64,000 nucleotides of DNA from Utricularia gibba (lineage: Eukaryota; Streptophyta; Magnoliopsida; Lamiales; Lentibulariaceae), in the NCBI GenBank assembly GCA_002189035.1, contig NEEC01000002.1, positions 2,170,001-2,234,000 on the forward strand. Direction: 5' to 3'. Positions 38,415 to 49,711 of this stretch are shown here, in pieces (the first letter of the stretch is position 1; each line of letters begins with the position of its first letter). A program made the translations under genes and the position numbers. Below the pieces are notes generated by a model, which saw nothing but the letters and a program-made list of their open reading frames with translations, had not been told where the DNA came from and did no database searches.

Positions 38415-39937
38415 ATGGGCGATCGGTTTTACGACGAATTGGAATTCGCTTTGTCGTCCTGCACCATACGGAATGCAGGTGAGTGAGTGAAAGATGAATC
38501 CAGTGCGTTGTTCTGTTTGTTTGATGTTTTTCTTTATTATTGATGCTTTGGCTGATGCTGTGGTGGACAGAGGAATATGTTGATGAGGATGAGGAATCTG
38601 ACGGAGACTATGATGGGGAGGAAGTCAATGGTTTTGGGAACGGGGCAAAATCCGAAGATTTGGCGTGCCCTTTTTGTGCAGAGGACTTCGATGTGCTTGG
38701 TTTGTGCTGCCACATTGATGCCGACCACCGTATGGATGTAAAGTCCGGGGTAATTTCACAATTCCTATTCTGCTGTTTTTTTCCCTCTCAATGCGTTACT
38801 CGGACATGAATTAGTATCTGCGTTGTGACATCCACTTTATTTAAGAAATCAGATATGAAGTTTGATTCTACCCTTTGATGGTTGACTTGTTTTTGGATCC
38901 GTGGTTGACTTTGCGAAGTTTGTATATATGGCTCAAGTATTTGGTTATTTGATGGGGCAATGTGATCTTAGGGATTAGAAGAAAAACTCCGTTTTCTCCA
39001 CTTCCCATGCGGGAGAAAGAGTGTTTCTTTTGAATACACTGCAGAAACTTATATGCATCTTTTCTGCACAGGCATTGTTTCTGGAAGTTGTATCTTGCTA
39101 TTTTGTCTCTGGCCTTGGGTTTTATTAATGAAGGCTCCCCTATTGCAGATTTGTCCCGTTTGTGCTGCGAAAGTGGGTGTAAGCATGGCATCTCATGTGA
39201 TCACACAGCATGAAGACATTTTGAAGATATCCTTCCAATCCACATTTCATGAATCATGTGCATGGGTTTCTGCTGTTAGTTCTTTGACTGTTACAAAAAT
39301 TCATGATATTTGCCACTGCTGCTGCTCTCCTTGACTCGCCTTACGCTCTATGCCTCAAGAACCTTCGTAGCACCCGTTCACGTTCAGCAATATTTCTACT
39401 GAGGAGAGACTTGCAGGAGAAATATCTATGCATCATCAAGGATTCCCAACCCGTGGACTCATCTCGTGGTAAGGCGGTTGATTCGATGCTTGTGTCATTT
39501 GTCAACAGTCCACAACCAAGACGCCCAGCTCAGGAAGCTACCAAAGATGCTTCTGCCACTGAAGCCAGCTTGTCAAGATCAAACCCAAAAGAAGAGCCCT
39601 CAGAGAGGTTCGTATGCAGTTCTCCTACTCATTTCTTCTATTTATTGGCATTGCGTCTCGATGCACAACAGATTGACTGCATGCTCAAACATAACAGTTT
39701 TAGTGCACAAGGAACTAGTATTGTGCCATCCACATGTTCCACATCTGCTTCATTTAGATGGAGTTGATATGAATTAGTATTGGAATGTTTTCTACTGGTT
39801 CCCGTTTATGAGTAACACCGGTCCCTTTTTAACATGGCAGGTCAGAGCCACCGTCCTCAGACATGAACCACGAGAAAACAATGATGTCCGAGTTCTTGCA
39901 AGGGATTTTACTGTCCACTTTTCTTGCCGACTTCTAA
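38415..39937 (+). CDS. DI19: Dehydration-induced 19 (Di19) zinc-finger protein
   Basis: Nuclear zinc-finger protein involved in drought and light responses. Exon 1 from ATG 38415 is MGDRFYDELEFALSSCTIRN. The first zinc-binding unit is LACPFCAEDFDVLGLCCHID then ADHR. The second is ICPVCAAKVGVSMASHVITQ and HE. A middle exon gives STRSRSAIFLLRRDLQEKYL, and the last exon gives SEPPSSDMNHEKTMMSEFLQ then GILLSTFLADF with the stop at 39937. The basic KNLRSTRSR stretch may be a nuclear signal. The exon edges between 39230 and 39360 are uncertain. It is similar in layout to Arabidopsis Di19 genes, with Cys2/His2-like finger spacing. Confidence 0.88.
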
Positions 39938-40306
39938 GCTGCTTGCTGCTGGAATAGGGAGTTTTTGGGCTTGCTCATTCATGGGAAGGACTCGGGAAAA
40001 ATTGTCATGATCTAATGTATATGGTGAATAATGCCTATTTCTGATGTTGTATCATTGTTTTCAGACCAAAATTCACTATTTCAGAAATAACGTACATGAA
40101 AGAACAAGACCAGACCAGAGTAGGCATATCAGATGGTTATCGTATAGCAAGATTGGGTAGTGTTAACAAAGGTCAATCTATGTGTGTCATCACGTGCTAT
40201 TTCTATAAGGGGAGGAGCCATGCTTCCTCATGCAAAAACAGCCAGACAGACAGAATGGTACCTTGTTGTAAAGTGTAGGTTTCAAGAAGCAGGGGTTTCC
40301 GGTGCT
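39938..40306. other. Convergent 3' spacer between Di19 and DUF789 genes
   Basis: 3' UTRs only. No gene seen. Confidence 0.6.
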
Positions 40307-42590
40307 TTAGAGTGATGCTCGGGATCCCCGGTGAGAGTAGTGGCTTCGGAAGAAACGGAAGTCCGGTAGCGAGACCTGCATAGTCGCGAGCCATTTATCG
40401 GCTGCTTGCAAGAGAGACTCCTCCTGCTCACGTTCATGGGGTCAGTGGGGCTTACTAATGAGTCGTGGAGCTTGTATGAAGCAAGGGCAAACACTGGTAA
40501 TGAGATTCTGGGGATCGGGTCGACGATGCCACGGATCATTAGGCTGCCTGGACCGTGGAATAGAGCTGGCTGGTTAGCTGCAATGAGCACACCAAGACAC
40601 TTGGTTAAAAAATGCTTCCTACGCAATGAGAAGGAGAACAGAAAGCAAAAAGATGCACCTCGTGGTAGTGTGGACAAAAAATGAAAGGTTAAGAAAGATG
40701 CATCGATAACTTGCAGCGTTTGGCCTAAGGGAATTCTGTATATTGGATACCTGCAATGAGCAATTGAAATGATAAGTCGATGATCAACTCGGTATACATG
40801 ACCAATGAAATCCTTTGGCTCTGGAATATACCAAGCTACACACATCCAACTTGATGGGTGTAGATCAGAGCTCCTGCACTTACTTAGCTCAGGCGACTTG
40901 GATGCGAGTGCTGACATCTGTACACCGAAGGAGTTTGAAAAAGTTAGCTTAAGAAAATGAAGTCACACTGTCATAGATAGTTCAGCTGGGAGAATGACTT
41001 CCACATCTACCTGGTTATACAATGGTCGGCGAGTGTATGGTTGCTCATGTTCCAGATACTGGAAAAACGGCTCACCAGGCAAGTTATCAGCATCGTGAGT
41101 AGGTGTATTTACAACAGGGTTTCCGGTCAAAGATGGGTTCAGCCGCTGGACCTTCATATTTAGAGTAGGTTTTCCCGAGTTCTCTCTTTCAGAATCCCTG
41201 CTGCCAGATATACTTGTGGACGACCTTTGCAGCTCACCGTTGGGTTCCCTGAAAAAACATCAAAAGATACTTAGCTTTATAGGAACAAAAACAAAAAAAA
41301 CAAGATAATTTTATAGACTTAGGTGCTGAAGATGGTAAAAGGATACTTTTGAGATTGAATACAGAAAAAAAAAAGCAACAATTAGCTTTAAAAGGTATGA
41401 TGATGCATACAAGAAAGAAATCAATCCAAACCTTCTAAATTATGTCACACACGAGAAAAACTGTGATGGTTAGCGAAAGCACATTGCATAACAGAGATGA
41501 TCGTCACATGTATGAAAAAGCAGAAAAGTACACAAAAAAATAACGTTAAGCAGGAGGAAAACTGAATAAAGGCTTGACTGAATTCATTTAAAACATACAT
41601 AGATGAATTTGGCTTGTCCCTGTAAAGTTGTATGCCTGACAAGTAAGGAACATAGAATTGTTCAATATGTTCATGCCCATGTAAGAGCAAAGGTACTCCA
41701 GCGCCATACGCGCTCCACTCGCTGAAAGAATCCCAAAGGTCCTCCAAAAAATAGAAAGGAGCTGAAATCATGTTATGAGTCGTCTGTCGCCTCAAGCTCA
41801 CCTGTGCAAAGACCTGCTAACTTAATTTTACGGTTGCAATGAAGGATAGTAATGAGTGGTAGTATTTTCACTCATCTACCATTCTTTTTGCATCCTAACT
41901 AGGGATACATTACAAACTTATAAGAAAAATATGCTGAATGAAAGTTCCTTTTCTCCTGGTTATGTAATACGATCATCGCAATAGACGACTCTACGCATCT
42001 GAGTTCTTTCAGATGGCATGCGACCCGACATTACTTGATTGTTGATAACACATATGACTACCATTCTTGATATATCATCACGGGAGGATCAAAGAAAGAG
42101 CTCCTAATTCCTCAAGATTTCCAACGGCGGTACTGATTTAACAGTGGCAGAAAGGAAACTAAAAGCAATGCACACAAATAACCTCCCCAACTAACTGTGT
42201 GCCGATTTTTCAAACATGAACTTTGTGCAGTCAATGAAGTTATTCAAAAGAAAACACTAGCTTTCCGTTTTACTTGCCGTGGAAAATTGACGAGTAAGAC
42301 GCAACAAAGCAATCCGCGAATGATATACTCCCTTACCATACCTCCGATGATGAATGCCTCGCCTCCACGTAAGGTGTCACAGCTTCCATCAGACGATCTA
42401 AATTCGTAACAGCCGCCGACGATGCTTTCCCAAACGAACGAGCGACATTCAATGCCGCTGGCTTAGGTGAAGCATCGCCACTATTTATTGTCTCCGCCAA
42501 AGGTGGACTCGGTTGACGCCTCGCCGGCGGGGTGTAGAATCTCACACTTCCGTGTTTCGGCAATGCCGCGTATCTGCCGTTACTTGACAT
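40307..42590 (-). CDS. DUF789 family protein
   Basis: A plant protein of unknown function. A likely start is ATG 42590 ([19 protein letters not shown]), followed by [20 protein letters not shown]. Exon 2 gives [20 protein letters not shown] then [19 protein letters not shown], the DUF789 core. Later exons give [20 protein letters not shown], then [20 protein letters not shown] with [20 protein letters not shown]. The last part reads [16 protein letters not shown] and, after a frame break at 40438-40441 (a C run on the coding strand, one base missing), [20 protein letters not shown] and [10 protein letters not shown] with the stop at 40307. The restored end matches the family's LQAADxWL pattern. 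Function unknown. Confidence 0.85.
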
Positions 42591-43009
42591 CGCTTGAGAT
42601 GCAAACAGAGCGGCGCGCCCTGGAAATTTGTCGACTACGAATTTCAAGAATTTCAAGATTTCGCAGACGGAGGCGAGGATTCACGTGAAGCCGGGAGCGC
42701 CTTTCCCGCACTTTTAATTGTTTTTAAATGGAATCTTATTTATAATTAGAATTATTATTATTATTATTATATTTAAATAAAATTTACCAAAGGGATGGAG
42801 CCCATGGGCCACATACTTGGGCTTTGTAACCCAATTAGAATTAAATCTCGTTCCATTCAAATTCATTGAAGTTTCACACGCTTGAACAAAAGTCTTTTTA
42901 AAAAATATATAAATATGAATTATTTTAATAGATTAAATACATTATAAAACAATTAAATGGCTACCTATGGCTTACATCTGTTTCTATACTATAGGTTGTA
43001 TTGTATATT
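42591..43009. other. Spacer between the DUF789 start and the pectinesterase stop
   Basis: Contains the DUF789 promoter and an (ATT)n stretch at about 42749-42770. No gene. Confidence 0.6.
42749..42770. repeat. ATT trinucleotide microsatellite
   Basis: About seven consecutive ATT units in the spacer upstream of the DUF789 gene. A simple repeat. Confidence 0.85.
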
Positions 43010-44586
43010 TCATAATCCTTCCTTGTAGGGGACTCCTGTTTCCGGGAGCCACTGGTCGCCGATCAACAACTCCGACACGGTGAACTTCACGGCGTCCGCC
43101 GAGGTGATGACATGAAAGGCAGGCCAATTCACTCTTTGGGAAGTACCGGACCCCGGCCCAAAATTTTTATACTCTGCGAAATACGATGTACTCAGGCCAA
43201 AGTCGCCGGACTTTTTGCTCCAACCCGCCGGATTTATCAAATTACCCATGAAAGACTCCATGTAAATCGTTCTTGCGTACTGCTTCCACGGCCGGCCGAG
43301 ATAACACGGAACAGAATCCAACTCCGCGTCACCGGCGGCGAGTACATTACAATTCTGGAACGCGAAACCGGTGTTCTGGTTAGGGTCTGTTCTTCCATGA
43401 GCCGCGATGACGTCGTATTGGCCATGCAATGGCTGTCGAAGGTAAATGTTGCAAGCCTGAAAAACGGCGGCGGCGTTGCCGAAGACGAAATCGACGGTGC
43501 CGTAGATGTCGCAATGGGAGTAGAATTGGCGGAGGGAGAATGAGGCGAGGGTGTCTTGGTAGCCCTCGAAGCTGCACCGGTAGAATGCCGATCGGTCCGC
43601 CATGTTAAACAAGGCTACCGCCTGCATCTTTATTGCTCCGGCGGTGTTTCTGAATGTAATGTTCATCGCAACAAACCCTTCTCCCACCACCGCTGCATGT
43701 CATCCATCCATCAGATAAAATGAAAATTCTATCATTTAAAACGAAAATGAGAACGAAATTTCTCACTGAAAGTTGCGCCACTGAGGATTGTCCATCCATC
43801 ACCAACGCTGCGACTCCCGGTGATGACTGTTCGACCCACGCCGTCGCCGATCATCATGACGTACTTCTTACTCGCAGGAATCGTGATATATTCCTCATAC
43901 ACTCCAGCGGATACGCGTATCACGAAGAAGCCGTCCGCTACGTCAGAGTTCTCCGGCGCTGCATTTACGGCGTCGCTTATGGTATCGAAATCTCCGCTCC
44001 CGTCTCCATCGACCGTCACAACTTTCCCCACCACTACCTCCTCGGCGCCGTACGCTTCCGATTTCAACGGCCTTTTTCCATCCGCCAGTTCATCTCCAAC
44101 CATCGGCGGCAAGATGTTCGAAATTAACGCCAGAGCAACTCTGTTAAGAGCCGTAACGTTCCGCAACGGCGCCAAAACGCCGTACACCTCACTCGCAGGC
44201 ACCGTTTCCGTCTGCAGAACATCGCCGCACGCCTCCGAGTTAGTCAGCACAGCGCTTAGGAGCGAAACAACTTCTCGAATCCGAGAACTGTCGCCGATGA
44301 TCTCTGACGATCGAATCAAGTAATCGACGCTTAATCGCCCTAGAAACCTGCAGTCCTCCAACGCTCTAACGGCGGCTACCGTCAACCCTCTCGATTCCAA
44401 AAGATGTCGATTCACCAGTTCTTGCCATCCGCTGGCTGCCTCAATCGCTCTCCCGATCATGATTCCGCCGTCGTTGAGATCTCCGGTAATGCGAGCGGTA
44501 GAACCTTGACACCGTTGAACAAAGAGCAGCGGGACTAAAAGAACCAAAACAGTACACCTTTCCATTTTGCTGGCGAAAAGGTGCAC
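43010..44586 (-). CDS. Pectinesterase with N-terminal inhibitor-like pro-domain (type I PME)
   Basis: Cell-wall enzyme that removes methyl esters from homogalacturonan. Two exons joined at ATF|TVVGEGFVA. A signal peptide lies in TVLVLLVPLLFVQRCQG. The pro-region (about residues 40-150) has PMEI-like helices. Catalytic-domain motifs are GVYEEYI, GYQDTL, IYGTVDFVFGNAA with its catalytic Asp, and LGRPWK. The QAVALR motif reads QAVALF, so its usual Arg is replaced by Phe. The end reads QWLPETGVPYKEGL. ATG 44586 or ATG 44565 (MERCTVL) may be the start. A TATATA at 44614-44619 would place transcription about at 44586, which favours 44565. Otherwise normal size for a type I enzyme. Confidence 0.9.
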
Positions 44587-45384
44587 TCACTCACAGCGTA
44601 CCAGCGCGTTCCATATATACACCACGCCAATCGTACAAGGCGTAGCAGAAATTCAACGGCAATTGAAGGGCAGAGGTCTGGCACCCTAAACGTAGAGCTT
44701 ATCATAGAACTATATAAACAATTGAGGGAGTCAATTTACTTATTTTACTATGCAAAAAAAGCTAATTTATGCTTATTTTTAATTAAAATTTACGTTTAAT
44801 GGTTTATAAGGTTCCTAAACGACCTGCGTAACATGTTACTAGCATCATGGATTCGTGGTAATATCATTAGTATCAACTTTCATGCAACTCATGAATTGGA
44901 TATTCCATTCTTACCTAAGTTTACATGCAATATTAATTAAATCAACATTGAAAAATAAACATATGATATGAAATATTAAATTTTGAAAAATTTATATTTA
45001 TTTTATTAAAAAAGGTATTTTTAAATTCATAATTCTTAATTAACTATATACATTGGACTTCGTGCTCCGCTACCCAAACGCATAATTGTGACATAATGTT
45101 GGAGTACTGGAAAACTATGCTTGAACGGTATTCCTTGGCTGTGATCATGTGCACGACGGACCACATTAGAAGTAATTTTGACTGGCTAGACGCGTGGCTC
45201 CTTGGTGTTTCAAGGCTTTGATGAACGGAAGGCAAAAATGTAGCATTGCAACATAAGGAGAAGAACTCTGAAAACGTCTGAATAAGTTGAAACACAGGGG
45301 AGAAGGAAAAGTAGCTAAGATGGGGGCAACCGTATGGCAAGGTACCTCCAATGGAAATGCGAAGGATTCAAGGGTAAGGGGGGA
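44587..45384. other. Pectinesterase promoter and RPL18 downstream region
   Basis: Includes the PME TATA box (44614-44619 as TATATA on the minus strand). A strongly AT-rich tract at about 44700-45050 follows. No gene. Confidence 0.6.
44611..44620 (-). promoter_or_regulatory. TATA box of the pectinesterase gene
   Basis: GTATATATGG on the minus strand, 25-35 bp before the first ATG at 44586 and about 50 bp before the next one at 44565. This geometry suggests a very short leader and the second Met as start. Inferred from position only. Confidence 0.5.
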
Positions 45385-46648
45385 TCAGACCCTGAATCCC
45401 CTGCTGTTTCTTCTTCCTCTTGCGCGCTCAAACTTCCTTCCCTTTGATCTCACGTATGGCTTGGTGTGACTATGAGGAACGCCAGGAGCAGGCCCGAAGT
45501 GCCTCACTGCTTCACGTGCACTGCGGGAGCCTCTCAGTAAGACCTGCGTTCCAGAACCCGTCAGAGATCAATCGTGACAAGATGGTCATAGACTGGTCTA
45601 CAAAATCCTACTGCAGCCGGAAGGGTTTGAAACAGAGTATGAAGGGGGGGCTTCAAGCTGTTTAGCCATCAACTACAAAAGATCACTTCAGCACCGAAGT
45701 GGGCAGTCTTCAAAACACCAACAGGATTGCATCATGTAAAAGATTGATTTTGGGTAGGGGACCATAACAATGAGTTGACAAAAGGGTAACAGAAATTCAT
45801 TTCAACACTTCATATATGAAAATCTCGCATGAATAAAAGAGGTTATTGAAACAGCGCATGGTTCACCATTGGTGGAAAAAGAGGCTGAAAGAAGTAATTC
45901 TCTTTCAGGATAAGAAGAAAGATAGCATGAAGCATAAAAGGCCTTACCGTGTTCTGTCCTAATGGAGCTCTGAGAGCAAGCTGATCAAAAGTTAAGCATT
46001 CCCCGCCAGCGTTTTCAATTCGAGCTCTTGCAGTTTCGGTGAACCTAAGTGCGGCAACCTTCAGTGGAGGTACGTCATGGACCCTGACATCATCTGTGAT
46101 AGTTCCAACAAGAACCGCAATCTTGTCCTCCTGAGGATCAGATTCAGTCTCAGCAAAGAACCCTTTTTTTCATACACCAAAACGGGGCACAAAATCAAGA
46201 AAAAAAAAACGCAAGTACGAAATTAATTCATAATGCAAAGAACCTTGTTCTTCATGTGATGAATGAGACGTCCGAGGGACAACGGAGGCCTATTCACCCT
46301 ACTCATGAACAACCTCTTGAGCACCACCGCATTGAATCTGCTGCCGGTTCTCCTCTCAAGGAACCGATACAGCTACCACACCATACGGCAAACTAATCAG
46401 AAACTTCCACTACAAAATTCAGCATCACAAATCGAAAAAAAAAAAAAAACAAACAAACCTTTACTAAGAGTTTGAGGTAGATATCATTTGATTTCGGCGC
46501 GGTTCTCTTGGTCTTCTTGCTCTTCCCTCCGGCAACCAAATCGATGCCCTAAAATCACAGAGAAATAAAGACACCAATTAAACAAATCCTCGATGCAATA
46601 ACACCATATTCTGAAGGAAGAATCCACTCAACGTCGGTGGATTACCAT
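45385..46648 (-). CDS. RPL18: 60S ribosomal protein L18 (eL18)
   Basis: Large-subunit ribosomal protein. The first coding exon is a lone ATG at 46646-46648, followed by an intron. The next exon reads [20 protein letters not shown], then [10 protein letters not shown]. Later exons give [20 protein letters not shown] and [18 protein letters not shown], then [20 protein letters not shown] and [20 protein letters not shown]. The end is [20 protein letters not shown] and [18 protein letters not shown], stop at 45385. This is typical of eL18, about 187 residues. Upstream on the minus strand are TGGGCC site II elements at about 46765-46770 and 46835-46840 and a TAGGGTTT telo-type box at 46714-46721. 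Confidence 0.95.
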
Positions 46649-47169
46649 TCCTCCTCCTCTGCCGCCGCCGCTTCTACCTCAAATCGAAATGAGGGAACCC
46701 GACTTATACAGACTAGGGTTTTCTCTTCGACGGTCCTTGGTCGCTTTTTCTTTATGCCAGTCCCTGGGCCTTCTTTTGGACGGTAGTCATAGGCCCGGTA
46801 GATTCTATTTGGGATCCATATAAGTAGTTCCATATGGGCCGCGTTCTTCGCTTCACTCTTCTTAATAATTTGAGATCAATATTTAAAAAAATATAATTAA
46901 GTCTTTTTAAATTATGAATAATTTATAGTATGATTAGATTAAATTTTAATTATTTTAGTAATGATTTTAATGTTAAAAAAAATAAAAATAAGAAATTCTT
47001 ATAACGTCGTTTTAGCCTTTTGGTCATTACTTTAACAAGGGCATAACATGAAGAAGCTGCATGGGAGAGATAAACGGCGGAATCAATAACTAGAAAATCT
47101 GGAATCTGCGGGGTTGGTAACATGGAGGCCGGCATACACGTCAAGAATGACGAACAAAACTGTCTGAGC
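46649..47169. other. RPL18 promoter and RPL22 downstream spacer
   Basis: Contains telo-type and site II elements for RPL18 (46714-46840). After that it is AT-rich, and then the RPL22 3' UTR. No gene. Confidence 0.6.
46714..46840 (-). promoter_or_regulatory. Telo-box and site II elements upstream of RPL18
   Basis: TAGGGTTT at 46714-46721 on the plus strand (AAACCCTA toward the gene) and TGGGCC at 46765-46770 and 46835-46840. Such combinations are common in plant ribosomal-protein promoters, where they bind TCP- and telo-box factors. Confidence 0.6.
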
Positions 47170-47762
47170 TTAATCCTCATCCTCTCCCTCCTGCTCGGCG
47201 ATGTTGAAGTATCGGAGCTCATAAACACTCCGGTCTTTGTTTGATGCAATCACCCGAAGCCAATCTCGGACGTTGTGCTTCTTCAAGTACTTCTTTGTCA
47301 AGTACTTGAGATACCTGAGGAGAAGAACAGTGATCAGAAAAAGAGGGAAGAGCTTGAAGAGAGACGGGCGCAGGGTACACGATCATGACAAATGCGCCAC
47401 AAAGGGATACATTTCTATCAAGGTTTGGGACGAATAAGGAAACAAACAGCAGCGCGGAGCCGAACATTGCCACTAGCTGCCGAGTGTAAGAATGAAGAAG
47501 GGAGCTACGAGACGAAAGCTGTGTTTTACCTTTTGGAAAAGGCGGAATCGGTTGTGACGGAAATCTTGTTCTTCTCACGGGAGATCGTGATGGATTCACC
47601 GAGAGCGCCAGTTTTCCCACCGACCTTAACTTTCTCCTGAAGAAACTTCTCGAGAGAAGCAATTTCCATGATCTTATCTTCCACCGGCTTCGAGCAATCG
47701 ATGATGAATGTGGAGGATTTCTTCCTCGCGCCTTTCGCTACCGCCACCGTGCCTTTACTCAT
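47170..47762 (-). CDS. RPL22: 60S ribosomal protein L22 (eL22)
   Basis: Large-subunit ribosomal protein. Exon 1 from ATG 47762 reads [20 protein letters not shown], then [20 protein letters not shown], and ends in [14 protein letters not shown]. The second exon reads [20 protein letters not shown], then [20 protein letters not shown] and the acidic end GEDED, stop at 47170. About 125 residues, as expected. It is head to head with SmD2. Confidence 0.95.
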
Positions 47763-48181
47763 CTTCGGTGTCTCGATCGCCGCCGGCTGGGAATCGCCAA
47801 ATTTGGCTCGGATTTGTTCGTTTTAGGGTTTTGTTTATCATCGCTATGGACGTCGGCTGGGCTGATCAGCCCCCTGGCTTTGCCGGTTTAAATGGGCCGA
47901 TCCGGCCCACTTGTTCGTCGTCGACAGAGATATGTAAACTAAATTCTAATTCTGAAACTCCCAAAATTTGGTATTCGGGTTTTTGAAAAATTCTCCCGGA
48001 GCTTGATCTCCCGCTCGTGCCTTAGTGAGTTTTGCTCTCTTGATTTTTCTTCTGCATTTCTGAAAATTCGTAAGAAGCTTGAATGTAGTCTTTGTTCTTT
48101 AATTCTTACACTGATAGTTCATTTCCAGAAGCGTGAATACGAGGCATATTTTGTTTGTATCGCCGGTTTTTTTAGTTCAAA
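47763..48181. promoter_or_regulatory. Bidirectional promoter between RPL22 and SmD2
   Basis: Between two divergent housekeeping starts. A TTAGGGTTT telo-box lies at 47823-47831 (AAACCCTAA toward RPL22). Paired site II elements TGGGCC at 47893-47898 and GGCCCA at 47904-47909 lie near the middle, suited to drive both genes. The SmD2 leader fills the rest. Regulatory use is inferred. Confidence 0.65.
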
Positions 48182-49118
48182 ATGAGGTAAGTTAATGTAC
48201 CAGTTTTCCTTGTTCACCTTTGGGGTGCTCCAGGCTTTTATTTTTGCCTCTGTTTCTTCGGGTGCCAGTCTTTTCTCTTCAATGGGTCTTGTCTCGGTTG
48301 ATTAGGGTTATCTTTTCTACCTTTTTTTTGTAATATGGAGGCTTGAGTATACGGATTTAACAAGACTAAAATTTTGTATTGCTTCGCTCCTTGCAGTCGT
48401 CCCATGGAAGAAGATAAGCCGGTACCCATTTCTTTTCCTTTTTGCCTCATTTATCTTCTGCGCATTCATTATAGCTTGAGTTAGCATTACTGTTGTTATG
48501 GAGTTTTAAATTAATTGTACCAACTGGATCGTGTCTATCATTTTTATCATGTGTTTTTTTCTTTTTTTTTTTTCCAAGTATCTGCGTTCTTGTTGGGATA
48601 GTTTATCTTAAGGTAGCTTCACTAATATGACTCTGTGCTGCTTGCAGTCAAAGAATGAGGAAGAGGAGTTCAATACTGGTCCTCTATCCGTTCTGATGAT
48701 GAGTGTTAAAAATAATACTCAGGTGCGAATTGGCTGACTTCATGAATTCTTTCATACGAGCATTCAAGTTTATTTAGCATCCGGGGTTTTATTTTTCTTT
48801 TATATTGCCGCCTGCAGGTGCTCATCAACTGCCGAAATAACAAAAAGCTCCTGGGACATGTTAGAGCTTTTGACCGTCACTGCAACATGGTGTTGGAAAA
48901 TGTGCGGGAGATGTGGACTGAGGTAGTTCTTGGCTGATTTTTCTCTGGCATACTTTGCGAAATTCTCGTCTCTTAATCCTATATCGACTGACTTTGTATA
49001 GGTCCCCAAGGCTGGAAAAGGCAAGAAGAAATCTCTTCCTGTGAACAAGGATCGTTTCATCAGTAAGATGTTTCTTCGTGGAGACTCTGTTATAATCGTA
49101 CTCAGAAATCCCAAGTGA
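48182..49118 (+). CDS. SMD2: Small nuclear ribonucleoprotein Sm D2
   Basis: Core Sm ring protein of the spliceosomal snRNPs. Five exons. The first is only ATGAG (48182-48186), joined to TCGTCCCATGGAAGAAG to give [10 protein letters not shown]. Later exons give [20 protein letters not shown], then [20 protein letters not shown] and [18 protein letters not shown], the Sm1 motif. The end is [20 protein letters not shown] then [11 protein letters not shown] (Sm2), stop at 49118. About 105 residues, normal for D2. The order SmD2-UXS matches the known Arabidopsis pair. No damage seen. Confidence 0.95.
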
Positions 49119-49711
49119 CAGGTATTGATACCAGTCTTGAATTGTCCCTTTTTGTGAATTGGCTGCCTCGCAAAAAGTATGATCCCTGTTGCTCTTTATC
49201 AATGTGTTTATTGCTCTCTAGTTGCATTCTGTTCTTTGCATCCGTCTGGGTGACACCATCTTAGCCCCATGCTGTGCTTCTGTATATACACATACCTGTC
49301 TCAACACAACTTCATGCGGCGTACTGATTCCATTTTTTTCCAAACTCAGTAGATGGAGATAGCTTGCTTCTCTGGATGCTGTGACCTCATTTACCAGCAA
49401 CTTTTGTAGTCTTGTAATAGTTCAAAGTTGTACGGTTTTCGCCTTTTGGTGACATGTGGCGTTCTGTTTTTACAAAGTCAAATGTGCTAACCTTAACTTG
49501 CTTGAAAATGATTATATACCATGCAACTGCAGCCAAAAGAAACAAACTACACGGCACTAACACTTCGTCTAGGATCCTGTCATTCCCCTCATACATGTAT
49601 TGCAGTTTTCAAAATGGGGATGTGATTCAAGCTAGCCAATAAGCCATACAAACAGAAAAGGATATGCTGTGGAACCCCCTGTAATGCCAATAGTGAGTTG
49701 AACATATGGTC
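49119..49711. other. Convergent 3' spacer between SmD2 and UXS
   Basis: 3' UTRs of converging genes. Open frames here are random. Confidence 0.6.

Noticed and set aside
43820-44323. Open plus-strand frame of 167 codons opposite the pectinesterase
   Set aside because: It mirrors the GC-rich pectinesterase exon and has a Ser/Thr/Pro-rich translation with no family signature, so it is a shadow.
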